Shown here: positions 23,856 to 36,076 of the stretch, piece after piece
Numbering within the stretch: the first letter of the stretch is position 1
Layout of the letters: the number at the start of each line of letters is the position of its first letter
NCBI GenBank assembly: GCA_017590115.1
Contig: JAGGNK010007559.1
Location: forward strand, 6,550,641-6,614,640
Length of the DNA: 64,000 bases
Source of the DNA: Montifringilla adamsi
Lineage: Eukaryota > Chordata > Aves > Passeriformes > Passeridae
Direction of reading: 5' to 3'
Notes under the pieces: model-generated
Seen by the model: the letters and a program-made list of their open reading frames with translations, nothing else
Told to the model about the DNA's origin: nothing
The model's database searches: none
Position numbers and translations under genes: made by a program

Positions 23856-26800
23856 TCACTGGATGCCCACCAGCTCCGTTATGGGGGGAGCATGGACCAT
23901 CAGCTCCTCGTATCTCTGGAGGAACAGCCAGAGCCTGGAGCTGTAGGTGTCCTCGTTGTAGGGCAGCTTCTTCTGCTTCAGGTACTGGGAGACGATGGGT
24001 TTGATCTGCAAAGGCAAAGGTAAGGTCACTGCTGTGCAGGGTGGCCTGGTGTTTGTACAAATGTGCCCAGAAAACACATCCCACGTGCCCAAAGCTGGGC
24101 TGGAGCACGCAGCACCAGCTGCAGTATCTTTGATGTGAATATTAAGAGGAAGGTGGTTTCCAGTTGCAGCATCACAGGGAGTTCACCCTGGCAAAACGCC
24201 TTTGGAGGGCTCCAAATTAGGAGAGATGCCCTAATGAGGCTTCTAATGAGCGCCAGCCAGGAATGCTCGTCGTTCACACCCATCATTATTGGCCCACACA
24301 ACTCGTTGATGGGACTGGGAGCTGCCACAGGCTTAATGACCTCCTTCCCTGTGACAGCTCTTTGGGGGAGGTCGGTGCTGCCAGCCCCGTGGGCTCAAGC
24401 AAAGGAACAGAAGACAAGGGCCCAGCACTTGCTGTGGCCATCCTGGGCTGGAGGGCAGGGTATGCACCTGCCCTGGGATCCCTCCAGCCGGGGCACTGCT
24501 CAGAGCCCACGTTTTGAACACGCCCCGCACCTCAGAGCAGCAAGCAGGGGCATGATCAGAGTGACAGCAGGTTTGCCTGGATGGTGTCTGAACCAAAAAC
24601 CAGACTGCGCAATGCTGGGGATACTTTCCCAATGGAATAACTGGGAGGATCCTGGACTGCTGGAAGGCTGGAATTGGGACCAGGAGAAGGAGCAGGGAGC
24701 AGAAACCCAGGAGAAATAGGAATGGGCTGGCAGGAGATGGGCTAGGGACTGTTGCAAAGCAGTGGGAGGTTTCCAACACGAGAGGAGCAGCACAGACAGG
24801 TCTGTCCGTGGGGGCGGGAGGGCGCGGGAAAATTTTCCGTCCCCGTGTCACCTCCCAGTCACCCCGTGGAGTCGGCTCACCTTCAGGCACATGTTGTCAG
24901 AGAGGCTGGGGAAGAGGTGATGCTCCACGTGGCAGCTGATGAGCGAGTGGCCGAAGGACCAGTCGAGGAGGGGGTTGCGGGGCAGGTTGAGGACACCGAG
25001 GCTCATGAGGTGGATCCGCTTGGGTTTGCGGTCGGCCGCGAACATGGGGAGGCCAATGTGCTGCAGGAGAGGAGGGAGGGCACCCTGTGGCACCTGTCAC
25101 CCCCACAGTCTCTTCCCAGCGGAGCCAATGGCAGCTCTGCCCGTGTGTGGGCACGAGGAGCCACATTTTGGGGTCTCTCTGTCAGCCCAAGAGCTGGGTT
25201 TGTCCCTAAAGTCATCCCAGCTTGTGTTTGTCCGTGGAGCCACCAAGGAGCCCCCAGGCTCTGTTCCCCCAAAACATCCACACTTGGAGCCACCAACCTC
25301 TCCCCACCCTACAGCCTGTAACACCACCTGAAACACATCAGCCCTGCCAGCCACTGCAGGGGACACCATCCTCACAGCCTTTGCACTCACTTGCCCTGAC
25401 ATTTTCCAAGGGCCACCACTTTCCATGCAGCACCACCAGCCTGATCCTCCTGGTGACAACATCAGCACAACTGCACCCACACGCCTTAAGGTGACACAAG
25501 CTCCAGCTAGAAGCATCAGGGCACTGGGTGGTGGCTTGCCTGTCTCCAGCACTGTTGGGATACCTTGAAGCTTCAGGTCTCTACCTGGAATATGTTGACA
25601 TGAATGTAGGGATGGGCCAGGAGGGAGCGGGTGACCAGCATGCAGAGCAGGGCAGACCACGGTGACTGGAAGCCCGAGACATGGAGCAGGAGCCAGTAAT
25701 GGCAGTAAAACCCCAGAAACATGCAGCAGAGGGTCCGGAGAGCTGCCTTCCACTCCACGTTCCTCAATAAATCTGCACAAGGAAGAGGAGGCAGCGCATG
25801 GGCGAGGTGTTGATGTTTCCATACCACCACTGCTGCTCCAGCAGTCAGTGTGCCAATAGCTCCACAGCCCAGCCCAGCCCATAAACTCACTTTCCCCATC
25901 CTCCAGGTTGGCCCAAACCCTATAAAACTGCTGGGGTGTGGGTCTGAGAGACTCTCCAGAGCAGCAGATCCAGCTGTGCAACATCACTCAGGGGATTTGG
26001 ACGCACCTTGGTTTCTTACAATTTGCCAAGTCATTGCTCGTGCATTTCGCGCTGCCCAGAGCTGGGTCAGGCAGCCTGGAGAGCTTTTCTTCCCCAGCCT
26101 CTTACTGCTTTCTGGGCTCTTCCCCCGTTTGTTTTCTGGCACCATTATTTCCCTGGAGCCACCACCTTTCCTGCCCGTGCTCTTTGTGTCTGTCACCTGC
26201 AGTGCCCCAAACCTCCACCCCATACATGGCCACCAAACACCTCATGTGCATCTGATCAACCTGAGACCCATGTGTGAGACTGAACCCCATCATGGCCACA
26301 GATCTGAGTTAAAGAAGAACAGATTTGGGTGCTGCAGGCTTATGAGATGGCTTTTGCCAGAGATTTCAATATCCAGTACAAGAAAAGGTGAAGTATTTTC
26401 TCAGCATCAGCAGAAAGCAGATGCAGAAGATGTGGTCCCCAGGGCAAGTGCATCATCTCCTGCCCTTCCTGCAGTGTCCCACCAGGGGCTGGTGTAGTTA
26501 ATGTGATGCCTCCAACCAAAGCAGAACCCTTGGGTGGGGTGAGACCTGGGCAGTCACAAGCTTCCCACACCCAACACCCTGTCCCAAGGCGCCCGGGACA
26601 CGTACCAAGTGCAACCAGAGGGGTTAGGATGGGCACTGCGAGAGGAGCCATGAACATGTAGACGTAGCGGTTCAGGAAGGGAAGTTTCCACGTGCTGGAG
26701 TCCCCCAGTCCAATGATGTTGGTGTAGCCGTGATGGATCTTCACATGGTTGTACGTGGCCTGCTCAACTGTGAAAGCTGAGCAGAGCTGGGAGGGAAGAG

Positions 26801-28292
26801 AGTTGTGGTGCCAGGGTTGGGCACTGCCTGGCTTGGGCTTGTGTGGGAGGAACCTGAGGAGATGCTCTGGAACCACAATGAAGCACCATGGGGAGATGCT
26901 CTGCACCCCACAGACCCCAAACCAGTCTGGAAATGGACTTTTAACAGTTAAGCACTAGAAACCCTTCCCACCATTCCAAACATTGCCCACCACCACAAGG
27001 AGCTGATGGGGTGTTTTTGGGGGCTGCCCCACTCACCTCAATGAAGAAGATAGCCCACACTTTGCTCCAGGGCTTGGACTCAGTCAAGGCATTGTGGCTG
27101 GCCAGGTGGCTGCCCTTGACAGTCAGGGTGTGATGCACCACGCCAAGGGTGAGGACACCCGCCAGGAAAGGGATGGCCTGGGACGACCGCAGGCACAGGA
27201 ACCCTGTGGAGAAACCAGCCGGGCAGGAGCTCGGCCATGCACACGTCCTGCAGCCCTCTGAGCCAGGCTGGAGGTGTTGCTACACCCAAACACGCCAGCC
27301 ACTGCCCTAAACCTGTTCTTCAGCCGTAGTTACAGGTGTTTAAACCACGCAAGTCAGAGTTTGCCTCCTCATCGTCCTCATGACTGGACCAGCCACACTC
27401 ACCCTTGTGCTGAAGGTTTGGCCACTTCCAGCCTCGATGGCAACGAGTGCTGCAGGAACCTGATCCCACCCCACAGTTCTGGGATGTGGGATTCCACTGG
27501 TGCCATTACTCTGCCAGGATTTCAGCATCCCCAGGAGTTCAACAGCAAGAGAAGGTCCCAGCTTTCCAGCCATCCCACCAGAGACCCACGCTCAACTGTT
27601 TTCCCTTGCACCCACCACAGCCAGGGCCACTGCCACCAAACCACCATGTCCCCTGGTGGGACACATCACCCACTGCCCTGCCCTGCGCACATCTGCCTGG
27701 GCAGCATCCCCTCAGCCCAGGCTGTACCCCAGATGCCACTGGCCCCTCAGCCCAGGCTGCACCCCGGGTGTCATTGTCACCTGCTGTCAGGGGTCAGAGT
27801 GCACCAAGTCACAGGGTGAAGGAGTTACTGTGGCTTTGTTACAACCTCAGTAGGTGCCAACAGGCTCCCAGCACAAAGCAGTCATGAGGAGCCAGTGGGA
27901 CCCCAGGGGACCCCCCCGGCCATGGTTTGGGGGGGCTGAGCCAGGTTACCTGCTGGCAGCAGGAGGAAGCTGCAGGCAAGGATGCTGATGTCCACGCCGT
28001 GCCGTTCCCACCAGCTGCTGCTCTTCACCACCTTCTGCACCAGCTCCGAAAGCTCGGTCATCAGGGCTTCCTCGGGCTGCCATGCTCGCTCTGGGGCTCC
28101 CCCGGGGGTCACATCCCCGTCACCCAGTGCCGGCCCCGGCTCACAGCCCTCTGCCATCGCGTCTGTCCTGCTGGCAGCGGGTGCTGCCGTGCCCCGGAGC
28201 GAGGGGTCCCCCATCCCCCTGGGCCGGGGGACACCGCTGACCTCACCGTTGACCTGCCATCCCCTCGGCCTCGTCCCATCCTCCATGGGCAT
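23856..28292 (-). CDS. FADS6: Fatty acid desaturase 6-like membrane desaturase; complete, six main coding exons, 402 aa
   Basis: Predicted di-iron, membrane-bound fatty-acyl desaturase-type enzyme of the ER. Its substrate is not established as far as I know. Exons, minus strand: 28292-27950, 27203-27037, 26786-26606, 25772-25585, 25060-24881, 24005-23856 (TGA). Splice sites are GT-AG and phases close at 1,209 nt. Three histidine boxes are visible: HLASH (147-151), HVKIHH (184-189) and HVEHH (337-341). Hydrophobic segments flank them, for example around 98-114 and 126-141. The end PPITELVGIQ matches the human C terminus as recalled (human 368 aa). In-frame ATGs follow at residues 3, 27 and 46, and the N-terminal ~70 residues are low-complexity and poorly constrained. 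A spliced upstream start at 28555 would add 14 residues. Lies head-to-tail behind FDXR on the same strand. Introns of 0.25-0.9 kb show nothing further. Confidence 0.95.
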
Positions 28293-28499
28293 CTCCCTGC
28301 CGAGCAGAGGCCACGCAGGGTGTCACCCGCAGGGCACCAACCCCAGCACCCCGAGCCACCGCGCACGGGCTCGCCGGCTCCTGCTGCCGCCGAAGGACAC
28401 GGGAAGGGCAGGGATGGGAAAAAATAAACAATCCAAGGAGAACGCAGCCAGCAGAGACGGCCAGAGAGCCACCCAGCCATCCACCCCACCGCAGGGACA

Positions 28500-29060
28500 C
28501 CGCAGCCCCCTACTCACGGCAGCCCCGGCGCGGGGGCTCTCCCGGCGCTGGCCATTCCCGGGCAGCCCGCGCGGCTCCGGCTCCGCTGGAGCGGCGATCG
28601 GGAGGAGGAGGAGCAGGGCAGGACCGGGAGGAGGGCGAATGCAGATGAGCCGTGGCGATAATCCGCCTTCGTGGCCCATTTAGGGGAGCAGCCGCGGCAG
28701 CGGGGGCCGTGGGGAAGCGACGGCGGCAGAGGAGGGAAGGAGTGGAAAAAAGATGGAGAGAGGCAATGGAAATGCTGGGGGCGAAGGAGCCAAGTGCCAG
28801 GAACAGCCCTGAGAAACCCAAGCAGAGCGCTGAGGACAGGGATAGGGTTTCGCTTTTGTCAGGGAGAGGGAGAAAACGCTGCCTGTCCCACGTGGGAGCC
28901 GTTTTGGGGAGAAAATCAGCCTTTTCCACAGCGAGGAGGGGCTGCAGGAAGGAGGGGCTGCGTGTGCCCCTGCCCGAGCTGCTGCTGCCACACCTCCGCT
29001 CTGCCGGGCTCCCACCAGCGACCAGGCCACCCCAAATCTGTCCCTCGCAGCTCTGGCACC
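28500..29060 (-). promoter_or_regulatory. FADS6: FADS6 CpG-island promoter region
   Basis: Base composition turns strongly GC- and CpG-rich from about 28.0 kb and stays GC-rich to about 29.05 kb. The densest part, 28.5-28.7 kb, is immediately upstream of FADS6 exon 1, followed by GGA-rich tracts. No TATA box was seen. Open frames on both strands here resemble no known protein and reflect low stop-codon density. Confidence 0.6.
28518..28555 (-). CDS. FADS6: Possible upstream first coding exon of FADS6
   Basis: On the minus strand an ATG at 28555 (G at -3 and +4) opens 12 codons plus two bases and meets the donor GCC|GTGAGTA at 28518/28517. Joined to an acceptor (CTCGGCAG) ending at 28297, the frame runs straight into the FADS6 start at 28292. 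The added N terminus is MASAGRAPAPGLPE, and the intron would be 221 bp. Unspliced, the same ATG makes a 13-codon upstream ORF ending in TGA. The donor is good; the acceptor's pyrimidine tract is weak. Human FADS6 is not known to me to have this exon. Confidence 0.4.
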
Positions 29061-32000
29061 CAGCTCTGACCCCCGCAGGGTCTCTCTTCTCTTCTGACCT
29101 GATTCTGCATGAATTTTCCCCATTTTCCATCACTGCCTCCTGACTCATCACCCCAGACACTGGCATCCAAAAGCTTTGGGGATGCCCCTACACAGACCAG
29201 GGCCTCCAAAGCCCTAATTCTTTATGAAGGAAAACTAAAATCACATTGTTCCTCACTGTAGCCCTGGATTTCTTCTTGCTTTGTTATTTCTCCTTGCCAA
29301 ACCTCAAATCAGCTCAACTGATCCACCAAAACCTTCATGAACATTGACATCCATCAAATCCATATGGATTCACAACAAATAAGGCTGGTTTGCTACACCC
29401 ATCACTAGGATATCACAGCCCCAAACTGGGATGGGCTCAGCACCTCCAGTAACATCACATCATCACTGTGATTTGCAGGGAAGCAAACCTCACACCCAAG
29501 TTACACCAAGCCCCAGGGAATTGTCATCATCCTCTGAAAAAAAAAATAAATTAATAACAATTTTAAAAAATCCAAGCTGCTGCAAAAGGGGCAGAGCCGA
29601 GAGTGCATCAGAGACCTGCTGAGGTTTCATTTCCACTGTAAGAGCCTGCATTAGGAAAGACCATTTCTAGAGCCAGGGGCACTGAGGAATCCCGGTGGTG
29701 TGTGAAGCCCAGCCAGTGATTCACTCTGATGGGCAGAATGGCTTTTGCCACCTGCCCACAGCTGGGAGAGCACCCATGGGTGCTGCCAGGCCAGGGGAGG
29801 CAGGTGTCAGGCCCAAATGTGCATCGGGTGGGGCTGCTCCTGAGACATACATACCCGCATTGTCACACCTCGGGTGTCACCACAAGGGACAGTGGCAGGA
29901 GGGTGAGAGCCCTGCTCCCAGGGCGCCGTTTGGCAGAGGCAAGGGTGAGTAGTGCTGGAACTGCCATTGCACAATGGGGCAGAGCTGGTTATGTGGGGGC
30001 AGCTGAGGAGGAGGAGGGGCGGGGATCAGCCACACATCCAAGAACAACATGATCCATGAGGATCCCACTGCAGCTGGCACAGGGAGAGGCAGGCGCATGG
30101 CATCGTTCAGTTCCGTGCTGCCACTAGGACCAGAGACCACCTGGGAGAGGAGAACAAATCGAGGGTTGAAAACTACATGGGAGAGGCTGAAATTTGATTT
30201 CTGAGGAAAAGTGCTGAACCCAAAAGAGGTACAGGCAAGATGAGTGTCACAATGCTGACAACAGACCAGAAAGTGCAAGAAGAGTCTGCAGAGCCATAAG
30301 GACAGTCAGCAGATTCAGGATTGTAGCCCTAAATCTGCTGCCTTACAGAGCTCCATTTCCAAAAGAAACTTTTAAACATCTGATTTCCTACCACACACAG
30401 GCCGAGTCACACAATTCCCCTGACCCAGCTGAGAACATAGGGATCAAAGCAAACACTGACCTGGCCCTTGCACTGTGGACACAAACACCTCCAATTTAGC
30501 AGGGAAAACATGTGTAAGACTCAGAAATCCTTCAGCACACAGCAGGGCAGCTGGAGCGGATCAGCATAATCCCTGAAGCAGCGAGCTGGGGCCAGCAGCT
30601 GCTGACCCTGTGGCTGTCCCTTGCCCTGGGCACCACGAGGGTCCCACAGGCAGCCCCCACTGGCTCCCCAGGCATCTGCCATCCCGAGGGAGCCACGGGA
30701 ATCAGACCCTGCCACTGTCCTCATCTGACCCATTCTGCCCCTAGGACTGAGCCCAGCCCCTAGAAAGGCCAAATCTGGCTCTCAGCAAGCTCCTCCCGTG
30801 TCCCTGCTCCCCAAAGAGGAGAAAACAGCCATTTTAGCCTGGGACAAGGACACACATGTCAAGCCATCAGGACCCAGCAGCTACAAGTGCTTCCTTGCTG
30901 AGCCCTCCCAGGGTCCCCCCCAGCCCGTGGGACAGGATCTGCTGCAGTGCCAGAAGTGCAGCTTCCAGCCCAAATCCAGGAGTATGGAAAGGTGCAGTAT
31001 TTGCACCCCAGATCGTGGTGAGGAGGTAGAGCTCCCTCAGCAGCCCTTCCCTCCCTACAGCCCACCTTGCACTCCCTCCTCCTCCTCCCCGGGGGAGGAA
31101 GGCTCAGGCTGGAGGTGCTGGCAGTGGGCCAGCACCAGATGCCCTGGCTGCCTCAGCCAGACACTCCCCAAACCACCACTTCCCCTTTCCTTCCCCTGAC
31201 ATCGACCCATGGGTCTGCAGAGATTCACTTTTATAATACCCGGGTTTGGGCGGCACTTCCTCCCACCTCTTTCAGACCAAACGCTTTTGGGTAATTAACT
31301 TAATCAGGGATTAATTACCACCATCCCCTGCCCAGCAGGGAGACTTTAAGCACCGCCTCTTTTTGTCTTTTGGGGACTGGCAGAACTGTGGGGTCCTCAA
31401 GAAGGAGAAATTCTCCGGATTCATGCTTCGCTCCAGTCCTGTCCCCGAGCGAGGAGCTCCATCTGCAGGCAGAGCTGTGCCTCCATCACCCCGAAAGCAG
31501 CTCCTGCCCCCCAAATTCGGGCCCCGGCACACGGGTGTTTGGCAATGCCGAGTCCCACAGCTGCTGCCCAGGTACGAGTTCCGATCCCCGCTCACCCATC
31601 CACCCCAAGGCCAGCTGGGGCACCCCAAACCTTCCCTGCTGTGGGATGAGGAAAGGGAGCAGGACGGGCTGGGGAGCACGGGGCAGGCACCAGAGGGAGT
31701 CACAGCTCTGTGCAGTGTCTGTCCTTTGTTCAAAGTGCAGGAGGCTGAGCTGGTGGGTTCCCAAGGGACACAGCCCTGAGCTCGTGGGCTTCCAAAACGT
31801 GAGACCCAGCCTGATTTGTGTGCCAGGGAAACAAGCTCTCAGTGGACGCCAGAGCTGGCACAGCCACCAAGACCTTGCCCGTGGGATGCAAATTCTCCTT
31901 CCAGGGACCAAAACCTTGGATGCTGGGGGGACAAAGCCACTGAGCCCCATCCCATTGGTTGCTAAGTCCTCTCCTAGGGATCAAGACCTTGGGTGCAGCC

Positions 32001-33239
32001 GCAGCCTCTCTGCGAGCTCCAGAGGTGCCAGGCTGGGACGGAGCTGGCGGGGGTGAGATGCCAGATCTGTCCAGGGCTGCTTTTCAGCCCACATCCTCCC
32101 AGCCCTATGAGACTTGGCAAGGTCATGCTTTTAACCTTAAATCAATACCCTTCCCGGGATATCTCACTGTTTGCACGGCACAAATGGCCACTTTAAGCCC
32201 CAGAAAACTTCCCGCTGGTGCTCAGCAGCTCCGGGAAGAGGCTGGATCCCAGCGCTGGCTAATCTGGCCGATCTGTTTGCATGGCACGGGCCGGACGATG
32301 GCGAGACGGGGCGGGCAGAGCCCTGGGTCATGCACTGGCTGCGGGGGAGGCGTTGTGAACAATGCCTGGTCTTATCCAGGCTCTTTTGCTCTTATCCAGG
32401 CTCTGTGTTGGTCCAGTGCTGCCCTGCACTGCCCCGGCACCTCCGCATGGACGTGGCTGAATGGCAAAACCCTACAAAGGACATTGTCCAAACAGAAAGG
32501 AGTTGGAGGCTCCACACCCTCCATGTCATTCTCACCATCCTTTTCATTGCTGCTATATTTTTGTCTTCCATTTGACCCTAAGATGGGTGCTGGAGGGATT
32601 GTAAGTGAAGAATTGCTCAGCCAAACCTCAGTGATGTTCACCTGGGGTGACAACACCTGGGATTTACCTGCCAGCTGCAGCCAGGTATGGAGACATCAAC
32701 CTAACTCCTCGCTCTGGCAAGCTTTAGGGGCTACATGGCAGTGTAGAGCCTGAACCCTCCTGGCTCCGGGGTTGGGACAGTGGTCCTCCAGGTCCTGGCT
32801 AGGCCAGAGTGCTGCTGTTTTACAGGGACAGACCATGAATAACCCTGCACTTGCAGGGTGGGGACAGACCCTTGGGACCGCCTGACAGAGTGGGAGATTC
32901 TTCCCGGCATGGAGTTAAACACAGGCCTGGTATCAGCTGTGCCATGGGCCCAAACACCTCCCCTCTTCCTTTCCTAGTAGCCACCTACAAATACAAGAAC
33001 CCCAAAGCTCAGGGATAAGCACCCTGAGATAAGGAGTAATTTCTTTACTTCCCAAGGCTGCATGAGACTCACAGCAGTGGCTGGTGAAGGGGGGTTTATT
33101 CAAAGCACATGGAAACCAAAGCCAACACAAAGTCCTGCCCCGAGCCCTTGGATATCTCAGCCCAGGGCTCAAAGCCACAGCACCAAAACCCACCTTTCCC
33201 CATGAGCACCCCCAGCACCCCTGGGGACTCGCTGCATAG

Positions 33240-33536
33240 TCACCACCAGCATATCCTGATACCAGTGGAGGAGCTGGAGCTGGGTCTGTGACTGGGAGAC
33301 AAGCAGCCTAATGTATTAGTTTAGCAATTAACTCCTGTAAATTGTGCATAACAGAGCAATTAACTACTTTAGCCGGGCTTGGGAGGGGGGAGCAGGAAAA
33401 CCTGTGTGCTGTGGGAGTGAGGGCATGGAACAGATTCCCTAAGCCAGGCCTGAAAAACCTGGTGTTAGTCTTGGTTTATTTCCAGTGACCCCTTGGGGCC
33501 TGGCTGCACGTTCACCACCAGCATATCCTGATACCA
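33240..33536 (+). repeat. Interspersed direct repeat (identical 25-mers 272 bp apart)
   Basis: The same 25 bases, beginning TCACCACCAG, occur at 33240-33264 and 33512-33536. The roughly 20 bases before each copy also match imperfectly (TGGGG then GCTGCA), so the ancestral duplicated unit was nearer 45 bp. Confidence 0.9.
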
Positions 33537-33592
33537 TACCTAGGCTGTGTTTTCAGTTTTATTCACTGCTTCATTCACTGTAGTTTTATTCG

Positions 33593-33634
33593 CAACTGCT
33601 TTATTCACTGTATCAGCAGTGAATAAAGCAGTTG
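33593..33634. repeat. Perfect 18-bp inverted repeat with 6-nt loop
   Basis: Arms 33593-33610 and 33617-33634 are exact reverse complements (CAACTGCTTTATTCACTG) around the loop TATCAG. The preceding 50 bases repeat TTCACTG twice more. The right arm holds AATAAA and the left arm its complement. Confidence 0.95.
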
Positions 33635-36041
33635 TCATCCACCCCTGCTCCAGCCCAGCTTAAAATCCAAAGCCTGGCTGGAGGTGTCAACTAATCACAG
33701 ACTTCCTCCACTTAGCAGCTCAGGGCCACGGTAATCACTGGTTTGGATGCCTCTGCTCTTGCCCCGACCGAAACTGCTTGCCCCCACCCCTGTGTCCCTG
33801 GCGTCACCGCCTGGCCAGGTGTTACCCAACGCAGGAGCACGGTGGAGGTGCCATGGGCTCCCTCCTTCTCCCCTGCCATAATGCTGAGCCTGCCACCAAC
33901 AGTGCCACCAAGGGATGGTTGAGTCTTCTCTCCTGCCAGCCTGGCAGGTCTTCTGTAATGCTGAAGTTCTGTGGCGTCCTGTCCTGGCAAGGATCAGCCC
34001 TGAGGAGGGAACCAGCCACGGCTCCAGTTCCAGTCAGCAGCCAGCGATTGGAATGATGTTCCCGGACACAAGTCTACACTTCCAGTCCTCAAAAATTAAA
34101 TATGTTTCTCCTTGTAAACATGGCACTACCCAACCCCAGCCTTCCAAGTTCCCAGGTGTCCTTCTGGTCCCCAGCCGGAGCCACTGGGGCTGGCACACAC
34201 ACGTCCCCGCAGGCAGGCACCGGCCCGGCAGCTCCCTATCAGACGCCCACACAACATTTTTACCACTCGGTGCAGGCAGTGTAACTCCAGGCTCCATCCT
34301 CTGCCCTCTCGAGGAAAGAGGGACGTTTCCAGCCTCCTCAGTGTGCGGGAGGAGGATGTGGACCCCAGGATGGCATTAGCCGGCACTCGCCACCTTGGGC
34401 TGATCTGTGACCGAGCAAGGATGGTTTGCCAGGGTGGCTGAGTGTTACTACCCACAGCTGCTTTCGGGGGACAGTTCTCCCTGCCAGCTTCCACTGCTGG
34501 CTTCACGTGCCAGAAGGGAAAGGACCGGGAAGGGACTGCAGAGCTCAAGGCCGAGTGGCTTTTCCTTTCTCACCCAGGAGTTTTTGAACAGGCTCTGCTG
34601 GGGCTGTTGCATTTGCCCAGTTTAAGAAACTAGAGCTAAGGTGGGTACCGACCAGTAGCTGTGTCTTTACTTTGTTCCTGCTCTTTGTGGCATCAGGATA
34701 CCTTGAATTCATGGAAACCAGGAATCCTGCAAGACAGAAAGCTCCCTGCTCATCAAGAAGCCCAAGTACGGCTTTAACTGGCAAGAGGAGAGATTGCACG
34801 ATGCAGCCCCTGCAGCTGAGATGGGCGCTGCCCTCCTCTGGGCATGTGCCCATGCTTTTCCCTGGCATGGCAGGTTGCTGCCACCCTGGGTGCAAACAGC
34901 AATTAGGTGCCATGCTCCCCGGGCAGGTGCCCGATCCCACGCTGCTCCGGCCGCAGGGAAGGCGAGGGCAGCCAGGGCCATGATGTAAGCGCCGTGCCCG
35001 GGAGGCAGCGCTGGAAGGGAGCGAGCCGCCCGCCCGGCCTGGGAATCCAGTGTGCTGCGTCACCCGTGCGGGCTGGAAAGTTGGTTGGGAGCCAAAGGGC
35101 TGCCCAAATCCAGCTGGACTCCAAGAATGCATCCCCACCTCGCCGGTCTCGCGTGGCTGTAACCTATTTTCCCACTTTCGGCTGCTGCAGAGAGATGATA
35201 ATTGAGCTGAGGGGATGAGGAGAGGGTCTGTCTCAGCTCCATCTTGCTGCCTGGCCTGGGGACCCATCCAACCAGCACCCAGTGTGTCCACTTGTCCATT
35301 ACATCCTTCCCAGTCGGCACAGGCAGCCCACCAGAGCCCTGCTGAATTAGGCACTCACCAAGGGTAGTTTTTGTTTCTTCTCCCAAGCGAGTGCCCAATG
35401 CTCCCTGCCATCCAGAGGGATAACTCACATGCTGCCTGGCAGCTATTTCATCAGCACAGCCAGACCCATACAACCAGTTAGCTTGGAAAAACACGATTCT
35501 TCTAATGATACCTTTGGAGAAGTGGTGCTCTGGATCCCAGTCGACCAAGGGAATATCTAGAGGAGCCCTGAGGAGGTTGTGGGTCAGGTCTGGCTGGCAC
35601 ATGGCTCCAAACTCAGCCCTGCCAGCAGCACTGGGTGAAGAAGCTGCCTTCCATCCCCAGCGCCTTAAAAGCGGCATTTTTCAGCCCACTAAGAAAACAC
35701 AAGCACCAGGAAAGCAGTTAATCCTCCAACTGGTTTTCCCATGAAAGAAAAGTCTCCCTGGCCCCATTCCTCCTGCTTTTCCCCTCCCACTGTAAGCCAT
35801 TGCAGGTAAATCCAATGTGCTGCTCCTTAATCCCAGCCTGGGGAAGCAGGAGCCACCCTGACCCAAGCAACCTCACCTCACTGGTGCATTTCATTATTGA
35901 CTTCAGCCAGGTCCTGCTGGGATCAGGGTCAGCAGCAGCCAGAGCTCACTGGCAGGAGGGCAAAGTGGGGCAGAGCAAAAGAGGGAGGTGGCCCACAAGA
36001 AAAAAAAAAAAAAAAAAAAGGGGGGAAAAAAAACCGGGTGG

Positions 36042-36076
36042 NNNNNNNNNNNNNNNNNNNNNNNNNNNNNNNNNNN
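36042..36076. other. Assembly gap (35 N) between A homopolymers
   Basis: Thirty-five N lie between a 20-base A run plus G/A blocks on the left (about 36000-36041) and a 24-base A run on the right (36077-36100). Sequence immediately left of the gap looks like homopolymer-affected reads. Nothing coding is interrupted as far as can be seen. Confidence 0.97.

Noticed and set aside
31363..32056. Overlapping plus and minus frames of 138-228 codons
   Set aside because: No family resemblance, no convincing splice or start context, and frames overlap on opposite strands; treated as background.
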